Shown piece by piece: positions 22,696-31,806 of a DNA stretch of 43,533 bases. The notes under the pieces were generated by a model. It had not been told where the DNA came from, ran no database searches, and worked only from the letters and a program-made list of their open reading frames with translations. Made by a program: the position numbers and the translations under genes. Origin of the DNA: Nitrososphaerota archaeon (lineage in GTDB: Archaea; Thermoproteota; Nitrososphaeria; Nitrososphaerales; Nitrosopumilaceae); contig JACRJT010000015.1 in NCBI GenBank assembly GCA_016215465.1, forward strand, positions 1 through 43,533. The letters run 5' to 3'. Position 1 is the stretch's first letter. The number at the start of each line of letters is the position of its first letter.

Positions 22696-23961
22696 TCTCA
22701 TGATCAGGCCAACATCCATTAGATTTGTGTGAGTAGGCCCAGTCAGAATCAGCCTGTTGTGTTTTTTGAAAAAGGCATTAGAGTTGTTATCACTCAAATA
22801 TTTTTTTATTTCATTGCAGTTTGGAATAAAATCAGAAATTGCGCCAGCATATTTTGTGTTGCCATCAATTCCATCAGTGCCAACTGATACAACTATGACA
22901 GATGAGTCTTTCAAATCTTTCAATATCCATAAAACCAATTCCTGATTTCTCCCACCCATACCACTGCCAGTAACTTTAACAGTCGTCTCCCCACCAAAGA
23001 CAAGGCAAGATTTTTTTGTATTTGAAAAGCTTTGCAAAATTCTTTTTGCCACACTTTTTACATCGCCTGAGATTGGAGTAAGCGTTTTTGTTTTGTAACC
23101 AAGACTTGCCGCTTTCTTTGCCATCATACTGACACAGTCTTTGTTTGTCGCAACAATAAAATTTGGAATTACTGATTTTTTTGGGGTCTCGTTTATTTCC
23201 CCCATCACACCAAGTCTTAGTCGCTTCAAAACAGATGACGGTGCTTTTCTTTCCAATCCATATTTTTGAATAACTCTCATACAATCAGAAAATGTCGAAT
23301 CGTCAAAATACGTAAGGCCAGACGCGACAGATGCAAGATTATTTCCCACCACGTCTGACATTACCAACGAAATTGCAGAACAGGGTAAATTTTGAACCAG
23401 TTTTCCCCCCTTTATCGAGGAAAGATGCTTCCGAACACTGTTGATTTCAGCAATTGTTGCACCGCACCTGAGAAGGAGTTTTGTCATTTGCTGTTTCTGA
23501 GCCAAAGTAATTCCTTCAGGCAGACAAATCAGGGCAGAGGCACCTCCAGAAATTAGGAAAATTACAAGGTCGTCTTTTTCGGCATTTTTTAACAGGTTTA
23601 GGACTGATTTTGCTGCCACTATGCTTGATTTGTTGGGTATTGGGTGGCCTGCGCGATGAATTTTAAATTTTTTGTTGCAAAATACAGGATTGTAACTTTG
23701 AGGAATTATGATTATCCCTCGCTCCAGTTTTATTTTGGAGTGGACTAGTTTTGCCATCGAGTCTGCCGCCTTGCCTACGGCCACTACGTAGATTTTTCCA
23801 TACTTTGATAGAGAGTATGATTTGTTTCCGACGTGTAGTTTATTTTTTGTAATCATGCCAGCAAGCAAGTTTTCAGGCAGTGCAGCTTGCAGCCCAGCAT
23901 CGATAACATCAAGTGCGTTTTGCGTCTTTTTGTTATAGATCTGCCGTTTGTTTTGGATCAA
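22690..23961 (-). CDS. Glycerate 2-kinase (MOFRL family)
   Basis: The 423-residue protein matches archaeal glycerate 2-kinase: an N-terminal DUF4147 domain (YGKIYVVAVGKAADSMAKLV, FLISGGASALICLPE, INSVRKHLSSIKGGKL) and a C-terminal MOFRL domain (VFGGETTVKVTGSGMGGRNQE, VVSVGTDGIDGNT, ending LILTGPTHTNLMDVGLI). It phosphorylates D-glycerate to 2-phosphoglycerate with ATP. GTG at 23997 would add 12 residues, but a TTAAAT box at 23986-23991 is about 27 nt before TTG 23961, so I chose the latter. It is divergent from the ureohydrolase at 24064. Confidence 0.88.
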   Translation of the reverse strand: MIQNKRQIYNKKTQNALDVIDAGLQAALPENLLAGMITKNKLHVGNKSYSLSKYGKIYVVAVGKAADSMAKLVHSKIKLERGIIIIPQSYNPVFCNKKFKIHRAGHPIPNKSSIVAAKSVLNLLKNAEKDDLVIFLISGGASALICLPEGITLAQKQQMTKLLLRCGATIAEINSVRKHLSSIKGGKLVQNLPCSAISLVMSDVVGNNLASVASGLTYFDDSTFSDCMRVIQKYGLERKAPSSVLKRLRLGVMGEINETPKKSVIPNFIVATNKDCVSMMAKKAASLGYKTKTLTPISGDVKSVAKRILQSFSNTKKSCLVFGGETTVKVTGSGMGGRNQELVLWILKDLKDSSVIVVSVGTDGIDGNTKYAGAISDFIPNCNEIKKYLSDNNSNAFFKKHNRLILTGPTHTNLMDVGLIMRS

Positions 23962-24063
23962 ACATCTTTGAGTCTGCGTCAGATCATTTAAGATCACCTA
24001 TGACAGCCAGCATTAGTGGAGGAATTTGTAGAAAGAGTTATTTTCTAACTCCCAATATGCACA

Positions 24064-24948
24064 ATGCAACCAAAATTGGGCAATAAAACAAAGAAAGCAT
24101 TCAAAAAAATCTGTTGGGCAAACACACTAGGTTTTGACGAGTCAGATATTGTCATATTAGGAATACCCGATGAGACGGGATCCCACTCTGTATGGTCAGG
24201 TACCTCAAAGGCTCCAGACAGGATACGAAAGATTTCAAATGAGCGAGACATCTACTATGAAAAAAAACTCCAGTGTCTTGCACTGCCAACAAATGGCCTT
24301 CAGAGTACAAGAGTTTACGATTATGGAAACATCAAAAAACGGCAGATCCCACATGCGTTTGATAAAATTTTATCACCCTCAAAGATTCCAATCGCAATTG
24401 GCGGGGATCATTCCAACACCACACCAATTTTAAAGGCAATGGCAAAAAAATATGGTCCTGTTTCCCTGGTTTATTTTGATGCCCATCCGGACTTTGTGTC
24501 CCACACTAGGAATTATTACGGTTCAGTCATCACGGATTCTTTGAACTATATCGACGTAAAATCAAGCATACAGATTGGCATTAGAAGTCCCGAAATAGAG
24601 GAGATTGCTAACATAAAAAAACACGGCCTCAAGGTAATCACACCATTTGACGTAGTTGAACAAGGCATGATTGAAATATCAAAAACAGTCCTAGATACGA
24701 TAAAGGAAAACGTCTACATATCATTTGACATGGATTGCCTAGATCCAGCATATGCACCAGGAGTCTCGGTTCCAGTACCAATTGGAATAGAAAGTCAAGA
24801 TGCCACACATCTCGTTAAGAAAATTATTCAAAGGGGCATTACAGGATTTGACATCATGGAGGTCTGCCCAAAACACGATCTAAACAACCAAACGTCACAT
24901 CTGGCATCAAGGATGATCGGGGAAATCGTTTCCTCCTGTAAAGTATAA
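24064..24948 (+). CDS. Agmatinase/arginase family ureohydrolase
   Basis: The 294-residue protein has the ureohydrolase metal motifs in order: GGDHSNT (His), VYFDAHPDF (D-A-H-x-D), and SFDMDCLDPAYAPG (D-x-D). These bind two Mn2+ that activate water to split guanidino groups. Agmatinase, arginase, guanidinobutyrase and formiminoglutamase share these motifs; agmatinase for polyamine synthesis is the usual archaeal assignment but is not certain. It is followed 25 nt later by an Fe-alcohol dehydrogenase; a shared transcript is possible, although a TATA-like GTATAATTAG covers the junction. Confidence 0.82.
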   Translation: MQPKLGNKTKKAFKKICWANTLGFDESDIVILGIPDETGSHSVWSGTSKAPDRIRKISNERDIYYEKKLQCLALPTNGLQSTRVYDYGNIKKRQIPHAFDKILSPSKIPIAIGGDHSNTTPILKAMAKKYGPVSLVYFDAHPDFVSHTRNYYGSVITDSLNYIDVKSSIQIGIRSPEIEEIANIKKHGLKVITPFDVVEQGMIEISKTVLDTIKENVYISFDMDCLDPAYAPGVSVPVPIGIESQDATHLVKKIIQRGITGFDIMEVCPKHDLNNQTSHLASRMIGEIVSSCKV

Positions 24949-24973
24949 TTAGTATTTGAATACACCACAAAAT

Positions 24974-25918
24974 ATGCACACAGTAAAAATTCCAAAAATT
25001 ATTCAATTTGGTAAAGACGCGTTATCAGAAGCAGAATATCCAAAAAATGCACTTGTAATTACGACTGCCCCTCCGCCAATATCATCAAAATGGTTGGCAA
25101 AAATGGGAATTCAAGATTACATGTTGTATGACAAGGTAGAGCCAGAACCATCAATTGAGACGGTAAACCAAGTCATCTCAGAATACAAGGCAAAGAATCC
25201 ATCCTGTATAATTGGGCTAGGGGGCGGAAGCTCACTAGATGTTGCAAAATATTCGGCAGCTGAAATGAAACTTGAAAAAACTCTCATCCCAACAACATTT
25301 GGAACCGGTGCGGAAATGACCACATATTGCGTTCTAAAGTTTGACGGAAAAAAGAAGCTCTTGCGAGAAGATAGATTCCTTGCAGATAGAGCGATAGTAG
25401 ACGCATACTTCATGGAAGGAACTCCAGAACAAATTGTCAAAAATTCCGTTTGTGACGCATGTGCACAGGCAACTGAAGGATATGACAGCAAGCTTGGAAA
25501 CGAGTTCACGCGAACAATGTGCAAGCAGGCCTTCGAGGTTTTGTACGACGCAATAATCAACAACAAACCAGAAAACTATCCGTACGGCTCGATGCTATCA
25601 GGGATAGGATTTGGCAATTGCTCCACAACACTTGGTCATGCGTTGTCATACGTCTTTTCAAACGAGGGCGTGGCTCACGGTTATTCCCTTTCGTCATGCA
25701 CCACAGTGGCACACAAATTCAACAAGTCAATCTTTTATGAGCAATTCAAAGAGGTAATTGAAAAGCTAAAGTTTGACAGAATGTCTCTAAAGGCACCGCT
25801 TGACCAAGCAGCTGATACAATCATGACAGACAAAGGCCACTTGGATCCGAACCCAAGACCAGTAACAAAGCAAGATGTCGTCCAGTGTCTAAAGGACATC
25901 GTTGAAGGAAGACTCTAG
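24974..25918 (+). CDS. Iron-containing alcohol dehydrogenase family; candidate malonic/succinic semialdehyde reductase
   Basis: The 314-residue protein is an Fe-ADH: GLGGGSSLDVAK (NAD(P) binding), PTTFGTGAEMT, a metal region with DACAQATEGY, and LGHALSYVFSNEGVAHG with two His. In Nitrosopumilus a related Fe-ADH serves as semialdehyde reductase in the 3-hydroxypropionate/4-hydroxybutyrate CO2-fixation cycle, and the gene's linkage to cdvC recalls that gene's position. The specific role is inferred. The usual motif is DAxxHAxE, but here the His is Gln (DACAQATE). The protein is also shorter than the usual 380 or so residues. A TTG at 24956 would add six residues; a GTATAATTAG box before ATG 24974 favours the shorter form. 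Confidence 0.75.
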   Translation: MHTVKIPKIIQFGKDALSEAEYPKNALVITTAPPPISSKWLAKMGIQDYMLYDKVEPEPSIETVNQVISEYKAKNPSCIIGLGGGSSLDVAKYSAAEMKLEKTLIPTTFGTGAEMTTYCVLKFDGKKKLLREDRFLADRAIVDAYFMEGTPEQIVKNSVCDACAQATEGYDSKLGNEFTRTMCKQAFEVLYDAIINNKPENYPYGSMLSGIGFGNCSTTLGHALSYVFSNEGVAHGYSLSSCTTVAHKFNKSIFYEQFKEVIEKLKFDRMSLKAPLDQAADTIMTDKGHLDPNPRPVTKQDVVQCLKDIVEGRL

Positions 25919-25978
25919 AATCTTTTCCTTTACTTTCTCTTTTATTGCATGGTGCAGAAATCGCACATTTTACTAAAC

Positions 25979-25986
25979 TTAAATAC
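25979..25986 (+). promoter_or_regulatory. TATA box of the LLM oxidoreductase gene
   Basis: TTAAATAC lies about 27 nt before the ATG at 26010 and gives a leaderless transcript. Confidence 0.55.
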
Positions 25987-26009
25987 CGCAAAATCTGACC
26001 AGAAAAAAG

Positions 26010-27095
26010 ATGCTGAAGTTCGGAATTCAAAACGGGCTAAATGTAGCAAGAGCTGGATTTAGCGAAGACCAAATTCTAACTGCTTGTTTACTTGCAGACA
26101 GAACAGGTTATGATTCTATTTGGTACATGGACCATTCCAATGTGCCCCAGTGGTCAAAGGCAATAGTAAACGACCCATGGGTGATGCTTTCTGCAATAGC
26201 TGCAACAACAAGACATGTAGAGCTTGGCACGTGTGTCACGGATGCAATTAGAAGACACCCATCAAATATCGCGCTGGCATCAATTACACTTGACAGAATA
26301 TCAAAGGGAAGAGCAACACTTGGAATTGGTGCAGGCGAAGCTCAAAATTTAAAAGAATTCAACATACCGTTTGACAACCCAGTAAGCAAGTGGGAAGAAC
26401 AGCTACAAGTAATCAAGCTCTTGTTTGGTTCAAGTCCGGATAATAAAGTCGATTTTAACGGCAAATACTATCAATTATCTCAAGCATGCCTTCAAGCAAA
26501 ACCAATCAGAAAGCCACACCCACCAATATACATGGCAGCAGGCGGACAGCGAACACTAAAGATGACAGGAAAGTACGGTGACGGATGGCTGCCCATAGGA
26601 TACACACCTGAGCTCTTCGAAGACCATGCAAAGACCATCAAGGACTCCATGAAGGAAAGCAACAGAAGCAAAGAAGATCAAGATAATTTCCAGTATGCGC
26701 TAGACATTGATGTCTATTTTTCAGATGACGCAGAAGAGTCATGGGCGAAAATGAAAGAAGCAGTCAAAGTAAGCTTGTTCAAACCAGAGGTACTAAGAGT
26801 TCACGGATTAAAAGAAATTGAAGGATTTGATTTTAAGAAATATTTCACAGAATACTCCATGTCAAACCAAGACTGGATTGTAAAGATGCGAGAAGGTGCA
26901 ACTACAATTCCAGATGCTGTTGCACGCTCTTCAGTTGCCGTCGGAACACCAGACGACATAATTCCAGTCTTTGAGCGATTCCTAAAGGCAGGAGTAAATC
27001 ACTTTGTTATACGATTCTGGGGCTCTAACTATTTTGGCTCCATTGACAAGTTTGCATCAAAAGTGATGCCATACTTTAAAGAAAAATACAAGTAA
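26010..27095 (+). CDS. LLM-class (luciferase-like) F420- or flavin-dependent oxidoreductase
   Basis: The 361-residue protein is a bacterial-luciferase-like TIM barrel: an N-terminal GYDSIWYMDHSN, then LGTCVTDAIRRHPSNIALASITLDRISKG split over 30 residues, GRATLGIGAGEAQNLKEFNI, and PIYMAAGGQRTLKMTGKYGDGWLP. This resembles F420-dependent methylene-tetrahydromethanopterin reductase and glucose-6-phosphate dehydrogenase relatives. Thaumarchaeota make F420, so use of it is likely. The substrate is unknown. The stop codon shares one base with the ATG of the next gene (TAATG), so it heads a three-gene unit with the zinc-ribbon and HD-like proteins. Confidence 0.8.
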   Translation: MLKFGIQNGLNVARAGFSEDQILTACLLADRTGYDSIWYMDHSNVPQWSKAIVNDPWVMLSAIAATTRHVELGTCVTDAIRRHPSNIALASITLDRISKGRATLGIGAGEAQNLKEFNIPFDNPVSKWEEQLQVIKLLFGSSPDNKVDFNGKYYQLSQACLQAKPIRKPHPPIYMAAGGQRTLKMTGKYGDGWLPIGYTPELFEDHAKTIKDSMKESNRSKEDQDNFQYALDIDVYFSDDAEESWAKMKEAVKVSLFKPEVLRVHGLKEIEGFDFKKYFTEYSMSNQDWIVKMREGATTIPDAVARSSVAVGTPDDIIPVFERFLKAGVNHFVIRFWGSNYFGSIDKFASKVMPYFKEKYK

Positions 27096-27292
27096 TGCCG
27101 GAAACCCCAAAAGCAATCGAGTCCACAGTTTGGAACGATGTAAAAAAGTGCTGGGATGTGTTTATTGTTCCAGTCGAGGAATATCACGGATTTACAGAAT
27201 GCAGGCATTGCCAAAAGCCGATATCCCACAACGTAAAATCCGAAGGAAAATTCAAAATAGTCTGGGTCAGGTGTGCCTGCGCAAGACAATGA
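27095..27292 (+). CDS. Small zinc-ribbon-like protein (65 aa)
   Basis: The protein begins MPETPKAIESTVWNDVKKCW and has a CRHC pair near residue 36 and a CAC pair near the C-terminus (WVRCACARQ), so four Cys could bind zinc in a treble-clef or ribbon. It is translationally coupled on both sides: the start overlaps the LLM stop by 1 nt and its TGA overlaps the next ATG (ATGA at 27289-27292). No further function can be inferred. Confidence 0.55.
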   Translation: MPETPKAIESTVWNDVKKCWDVFIVPVEEYHGFTECRHCQKPISHNVKSEGKFKIVWVRCACARQ

Positions 27293-27798
27293 GTCTAATA
27301 GAATCAGCAGAAGCCTTTGCAAGGGCCAAAAATGCTGACATTAACTTTTGCAAAAGTATCATGTTTAGGCTAAAATCAATTGGCGTAAACGACGAGCAGA
27401 TACTTTGCTGCGCCTTTTTGTGCTATGCAAATTCAAGCTTTGATGAAATACACGCAAGGTTTGGGCGCGAGATAGCAACAGTTGTCACCTCGATATCAAA
27501 GGACTTTGCCTTGCCAAGACAAAGACAAGAGGAGCAGTACATCAAGCAACTACAGGACGCGCCATGGGAATCAATTTTGATCAAACTGTGCGAAATATCG
27601 GCAACTCTCAAAATCCTAAAGGACTCTGAATTATCAAAAACCAAAAGAGGTAAGATCCTCAAGCAAAACATCCACCACCTCAATGTGTTAAAAAAGAAGA
27701 TTTCTGAAAACAAGGAAAAAACACCTGGAATAGAAAGACTTCTTGATGGTGCAAATGAAACTCTGATTCACTTTAAGCAAAGGCCGATCAATTTTTAG
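27289..27798 (+). CDS. Degenerate HD-domain (RelA/SpoT hydrolase-like) protein
   Basis: The 169-residue protein resembles the N-terminal HD hydrolase domain of RelA/SpoT proteins: INFCKSIMFRLKSIGVNDEQ, then a helix ILCCAFLCYAN, FDEIHARFGREIATVVTSISK, RQRQEEQYIKQLQD, and ESILIKLCEISATLKIL, which mirrors the AxxVKLADRxHN part. The signature His-Asp of the second helix is replaced (FLCY instead of LLHD) and the late Asp-Arg is also missing. Metal-dependent hydrolysis is therefore unlikely, and the fold may serve in binding. The frame is open upstream to 27130, but the ATG at 27289 overlaps the previous stop and fits the fold. Confidence 0.6.
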   Translation: MSLIESAEAFARAKNADINFCKSIMFRLKSIGVNDEQILCCAFLCYANSSFDEIHARFGREIATVVTSISKDFALPRQRQEEQYIKQLQDAPWESILIKLCEISATLKILKDSELSKTKRGKILKQNIHHLNVLKKKISENKEKTPGIERLLDGANETLIHFKQRPINF

Positions 27799-27890
27799 AA
27801 TTTGTATCTCTAATAATTCAAAAAGACAAGCTTTTGAATCAGATTTTGTTTGCAGGCTTGGCTTAAATTCAGACAAAATCCAGAGGTCTC

Positions 27891-28298
27891 ATGAAAGGAG
27901 ACATACTGCTACAGAATGTCCAGGTAAGAGGCTTTGTTCCTGCAACTGCTGGCAAAAACGCAAAGGAAGGAAAGAGAAAGATTCGCGATACAGTTGAGAC
28001 AAAGCTTGGAAAAAACATCGGCAATGTCAGGGATCGATGCAAGGGCAAGCCACTCTCAGTAAATGTAATATTTTATCTGCAAAAGGACACTGCGCATGCA
28101 AAAAAAGATCTAGATGGCCTCTCAAATGTATTACTCGACGTGCTCTCAGAGAAAATGTCAAGCAAAGAATCAGATCCAGGCCTCAACATAATAAATGATG
28201 ACAGTGCAATTTACAGAATTGTCTTTGAAAAGAAAATGGTAAATTCTGCAGAAGAAGAAGGGTTGACCTTTTCAATTTACGAGTGGGCGTATTCGTAA
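27891..28298 (+). CDS. RusA-like Holliday-junction resolvase family protein
   Basis: The 135-residue protein fits RusA: N-terminal strand GDILLQNVQVRGFVP, a Lys-rich helix, VNVIFYL, then KKDLDGLSNVLLDVLSE and NIINDDSAIYRIVFEKK. In RusA the Asp of DLDN and of DDS bind Mg2+ at the junction-cleaving site; here DLDGL and NDDS preserve the pattern. RusA resolves four-way junctions in phages and bacteria; in archaea the function of such proteins is not established since Hjc does this job. No phage genes are around it. It has an ATG start after an intergenic gap of 92 nt. Confidence 0.6.
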   Translation: MKGDILLQNVQVRGFVPATAGKNAKEGKRKIRDTVETKLGKNIGNVRDRCKGKPLSVNVIFYLQKDTAHAKKDLDGLSNVLLDVLSEKMSSKESDPGLNIINDDSAIYRIVFEKKMVNSAEEEGLTFSIYEWAYS

Positions 28299-28384
28299 TC
28301 TAAGGAATCATTCCAAAACTCGAGAGCAGTATTTTTCAGGCTCAAATTCAGTGCTTTTTTCAACAATGATGCAAAAGGGTTGCG

Positions 28385-28393
28385 TTTAATTAC
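28385..28393 (+). promoter_or_regulatory. TATA box of the PPOX-type gene
   Basis: TTTAATTAC lies about 25 nt before the ATG at 28414. Confidence 0.5.
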
Positions 28394-28413
28394 AATAAAT
28401 CGTAATTTTTCCT

Positions 28414-29046
28414 ATGCAGTTATTGGGAAGACTTGAAATAAGATCAAAACAAAAGATAGCCGAATTTCTAAATCGAGAACACGTGGGAAGAATTTGTTCA
28501 ATAGACAAAGACGGATTTCCCCAAATAATCCCGATGAACTTTATCTTTCTAAACGATGCAATATACATGCATTCTCACACCAGAGGAGAGAAGCTTGAAA
28601 ACATAAAATCGAATGACAAGGTAGGCTTTGAGGTAGACAGAGAATTAGAGTTTTTGCCATCGTACTTTACACACCCAACTGACGCATCGCAGGCAGACAC
28701 GTTATACATTAGTGTAGTAATCAAGGGAAACGGGACAATCGTTTCAGACAAAAACGAAAAAACCTTGGCACTAAATGGATTGATGGAGAAATACCAGCCA
28801 GAGGGGAGATATGAAAAACTTACACGGGATATGGAGGTAATAAACGAGGTTGCAGTAATCAAGGTAATTCCACACACGATGCGTGGAAAATACAAAATTG
28901 GCCAGCATATGGATAAAGGCACACGTAGTAAGATTGCAGAAAAAATACTAGAGAAAAATTCCCCCAGTGCAAAAGAAACATTACGAATTATGGGTTTTGA
29001 AGTTATTGAAAACGGCGTAAAGATGGTAGATGAGCCAAACTGGTAA
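28414..29046 (+). CDS. Pyridoxamine-5'-phosphate oxidase-like FMN-binding protein
   Basis: The 210-residue protein has the split-barrel flavin fold: KIAEFLNREHVGRICSIDKDG, PQIIPMNFIFLNDAIYMHSHTRGEKLENIKSN (split here by the usual strand-turn pattern) and NDKVGFEVDRE, as in the PPOX/heme-utilisation/NimA-like family. The C-terminal 60 residues (KYKIGQHMDKGTRSKIAEKI) are an extension. Members bind FMN, F420 or heme; the substrate is unknown. It ends 3 nt before the convergent gene at 29050. Confidence 0.72.
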   Translation: MQLLGRLEIRSKQKIAEFLNREHVGRICSIDKDGFPQIIPMNFIFLNDAIYMHSHTRGEKLENIKSNDKVGFEVDRELEFLPSYFTHPTDASQADTLYISVVIKGNGTIVSDKNEKTLALNGLMEKYQPEGRYEKLTRDMEVINEVAVIKVIPHTMRGKYKIGQHMDKGTRSKIAEKILEKNSPSAKETLRIMGFEVIENGVKMVDEPNW

Positions 29047-29049
29047 TTA

Positions 29050-29733
29050 TTAGTAATTAGACATAATTCCAGTCATGTCAATGTTATACGGTAGGTCTTT
29101 TTGTGCAAGATAAAACATCTGATTCTCAATTACAATTGTTTGTTTGTTGTTTTTGTCCAAGAGAGGAGATTCATCCAGTACGCCTTTAATTACAAAAGAA
29201 CCGACGGCATCGGATACAAAGGTCAAATAAACATGATTTTCAGTCACTGTAATTGACGGATGTTCAATCGGGATGCCTGAATTATCAAACATCATTTTTG
29301 CCTCAATTACCTCAAAATTCTCTAAATTTGTACCTGGAATTGGGTGAACTTTCATCTCAAGGCTTGCAGGCCTTGATGCACCAGGCGAACCGGCATAATA
29401 CGTTCCACTCAAACTCAGACTGAATTCTCTTTTTTCAAGTGATTCAAGGCGTGAAACAGGTTTGACGGGTTTTTCAGCCACACTAGGTTTTTTTTCATAC
29501 ATCGGATCTGAGGTATTTTTTGACTCAGTGTCAGCAGATGCTGATGAGATGATTTGATTTTGTGTTATTGGTTCAGACAGATTATCAGATAGGACGTCTG
29601 TGATTTGGGGGATTCTTTCTTGCGGCATTATTTTTTCTGCCAATCCAAATCCCCAGAATGCGATTATTGTTACTGCCATAATTGAGCAAACGCCGATCAA
29701 GTGAGGATTATTACGTATTTGCAACCAAGACAT
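29050..29733 (-). CDS. Membrane-anchored extracytoplasmic protein
   Basis: The 227-residue protein has one N-terminal membrane segment (about 12-30, IGVCSIMAVTIIAFWGFGL), a Ser/Thr/Glu/Pro-rich linker (about 35-100) and a beta-rich C-terminal domain (YYAGSPGASRPASLEMKVHP, SITVTENHVYLTFVSDAVGSF). It is probably an anchor with its domain outside the cell. No enzyme motif or Cys lipobox is seen. The start ATG lies about 22 nt from TTTTAAGC. The family is unknown to me. Confidence 0.65.
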   Translation of the reverse strand: MSWLQIRNNPHLIGVCSIMAVTIIAFWGFGLAEKIMPQERIPQITDVLSDNLSEPITQNQIISSASADTESKNTSDPMYEKKPSVAEKPVKPVSRLESLEKREFSLSLSGTYYAGSPGASRPASLEMKVHPIPGTNLENFEVIEAKMMFDNSGIPIEHPSITVTENHVYLTFVSDAVGSFVIKGVLDESPLLDKNNKQTIVIENQMFYLAQKDLPYNIDMTGIMSNY

Positions 29734-29856
29734 GTTTTTGGATTTTCGCTTAAAAGACAGACGTATGATTTATCAGTGATCAAATACAGATTATTCACGC
29801 ACATAGTATAACAGAATCACCATTGCTTTAAATTTCGCAAAATACGATCGGATCTG

Positions 29857-31806
29857 TTGCAACAAATACACGCGTATCAACTAGTATCAGATTTTGAACC
29901 CACAGGAGACCAGCCGCAGGCAATTGCAAAAATAATAGAGGGAGTTAGAAAAAAGAAAATCCAGACACTGCTTGGAGTTACAGGTAGTGGCAAAACATTT
30001 ACTGTTGCAAACGTAATTGCCAAGACAGGAAAAAACACCCTTGTCATATCACACAACAAGACACTTGCAGCACAACTTTATTCTGAGCTAAAACAGTTTT
30101 TCCCAAAAAACAACGTCGGCTACTTTGTGAGTTATTACGATTACTACCAGCCAGAAAGCTACCTACCGCAGACAGATACCTACATAGAAAAAGACACCCA
30201 AATTAATGAAAAAATCGAAAAAATGAGGCTAGAGGCAACAGCGATGCTTCTTTCAGGCGAGCCGACAATAATTGTTGCTACGGTGTCATGCATCTATTCA
30301 CTTGGTTCACCTGGAGAATGGGAGAAAATGGCAATAACAGTAACTACAGGACAAAACATAGAGCGCTCTGAATTAATAAAAAAACTCATCAACGCAAGAT
30401 ACGAGCGCAACGACTTAGAGATGGCACCAGGTAACTTTAGAGTAAAGGGGGACACCATCGACATAATACCGGCATATTCTGAAGACATGATAAGAATTTC
30501 ATTATTTGGAGACGAGGTAGAGAAAATTTCTGTTTTGGATCATATCTCATTGAGTGAGAAAGGAAAAACAAATCTCATCAAGATATTTCCCGCAAAGCAC
30601 TATCTAGTTGCAAGCGACGTCAGGCAAAAAGCAGTCAAGTCAATCAAAGAAGAACTCAAGGCAAGACTTGCTCAGCTAAATGAGCTTGAAAGGCAAAGAC
30701 TTGAGATGAGAACAAAGTTTGATCTTGAAATGATTGAGGAGTTAGGATACTGTTCTGGAATTGAGAACTATTCAAGGCATTTTGACGGAAGGAGGGCAGG
30801 GGAAAAAGCATTTTGTCTTTTGGATTTCTTTGGTGACGACTTTTTGCTGGTAATCGATGAATCGCATGTGACAATACCGCAGCTCCATGGAATGTATGCG
30901 GGGGACCACACTAGAAAAAAGTCACTCATAGACTATGGCTTTAGGCTGCCAAGCGCGTTTGACAACAGACCATTAAAATTCGAAGAGTTCGAGCAGTACA
31001 TCCGAAACTGCATTTTTGTATCCGCCACGCCATCAGAGTATGAAAGGAAAAAATCATTTCACATTGCAGAACAGCTTGTGCGTCCAACTGGACTTTTGGA
31101 TCCGGTAGTTGAGGTAAGGCCTACAAAGAACCAGATGGATGATCTGATTTCAGAAATCAGCAAAAGGACAAAAAATGGCGAGCGCGCACTGATGACTACA
31201 CTTACAAAAAGAATGGCAGAGGATTTGGCAGAATATTTGGCAAAAAAAGACGTCAGAGTAAGATACTTACATTCTGAGATAGAGGGGTTACAGCGAACCG
31301 AACTAATAAGGCAGCTAAGACTTGGCGACTTTGACGTACTAGTCGGGATAAACCTCCTAAGAGAAGGCCTTGATATTCCAGAGGTATCGCTTGTCGCAAT
31401 ACTTGATGCAGACAAGGAGGGGTTTTTAAGAAATAACACCAGCCTGATTCAGACATTTGGCAGGGCTGCAAGAAACGTTCACGGCACTGCAATTTTGTAT
31501 GCAGACACCATTACAAAATCAATCAAATCGGCACTAGAGGAAACAGAGCGCAGAAGAAACAAGCAGATAGAATACAACAAGACTCACAAAATAACTCCAA
31601 AGACAATAATAAAGTCAATTCCGGAACAAGTCGCTACACTTGACGATATCAAAAACAAATCGCCTCACGATCTTAGAAAAGAAAGCATAGAAGTTGAGGC
31701 ACAAATGAAAAAATATGCAGTAGATCTTGATTTTGAAAAGGCGATAGAATGCAGAGATAGATTACGGAGAATCCAAGTAGAGATGGAAAAGAAAAATGAA
31801 CGATAA
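29857..31806 (+). CDS. uvrB: Excinuclease ABC subunit B
   Basis: The 649-residue protein is a complete UvrB. Walker A is GVTGSGKT (40-47), the beta-hairpin YYDYYQPESYLPQTDTYIEKD spans about 21 residues, Walker B and DESH are in LLVIDESHVTIPQ, helicase motifs V-VI include LLREGLDIPEVSLVAILDADKEG and QTFGRAARN, and a UVR (UvrC-interaction) domain closes the chain. It verifies damage after UvrA loading. Start is TTG at 29857, about 27 nt after TTTAAATT at 29827-29834. UvrABC is bacterial-type repair, acquired by some archaea. Confidence 0.95.
   Translation: MQQIHAYQLVSDFEPTGDQPQAIAKIIEGVRKKKIQTLLGVTGSGKTFTVANVIAKTGKNTLVISHNKTLAAQLYSELKQFFPKNNVGYFVSYYDYYQPESYLPQTDTYIEKDTQINEKIEKMRLEATAMLLSGEPTIIVATVSCIYSLGSPGEWEKMAITVTTGQNIERSELIKKLINARYERNDLEMAPGNFRVKGDTIDIIPAYSEDMIRISLFGDEVEKISVLDHISLSEKGKTNLIKIFPAKHYLVASDVRQKAVKSIKEELKARLAQLNELERQRLEMRTKFDLEMIEELGYCSGIENYSRHFDGRRAGEKAFCLLDFFGDDFLLVIDESHVTIPQLHGMYAGDHTRKKSLIDYGFRLPSAFDNRPLKFEEFEQYIRNCIFVSATPSEYERKKSFHIAEQLVRPTGLLDPVVEVRPTKNQMDDLISEISKRTKNGERALMTTLTKRMAEDLAEYLAKKDVRVRYLHSEIEGLQRTELIRQLRLGDFDVLVGINLLREGLDIPEVSLVAILDADKEGFLRNNTSLIQTFGRAARNVHGTAILYADTITKSIKSALEETERRRNKQIEYNKTHKITPKTIIKSIPEQVATLDDIKNKSPHDLRKESIEVEAQMKKYAVDLDFEKAIECRDRLRRIQVEMEKKNER

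Noticed and set aside
27130-27288. An N-terminal extension of the HD-like protein
   Set aside because: It overlaps the zinc-ribbon gene in another frame; the ATG at 27289 overlaps that gene's stop in the usual coupled way.
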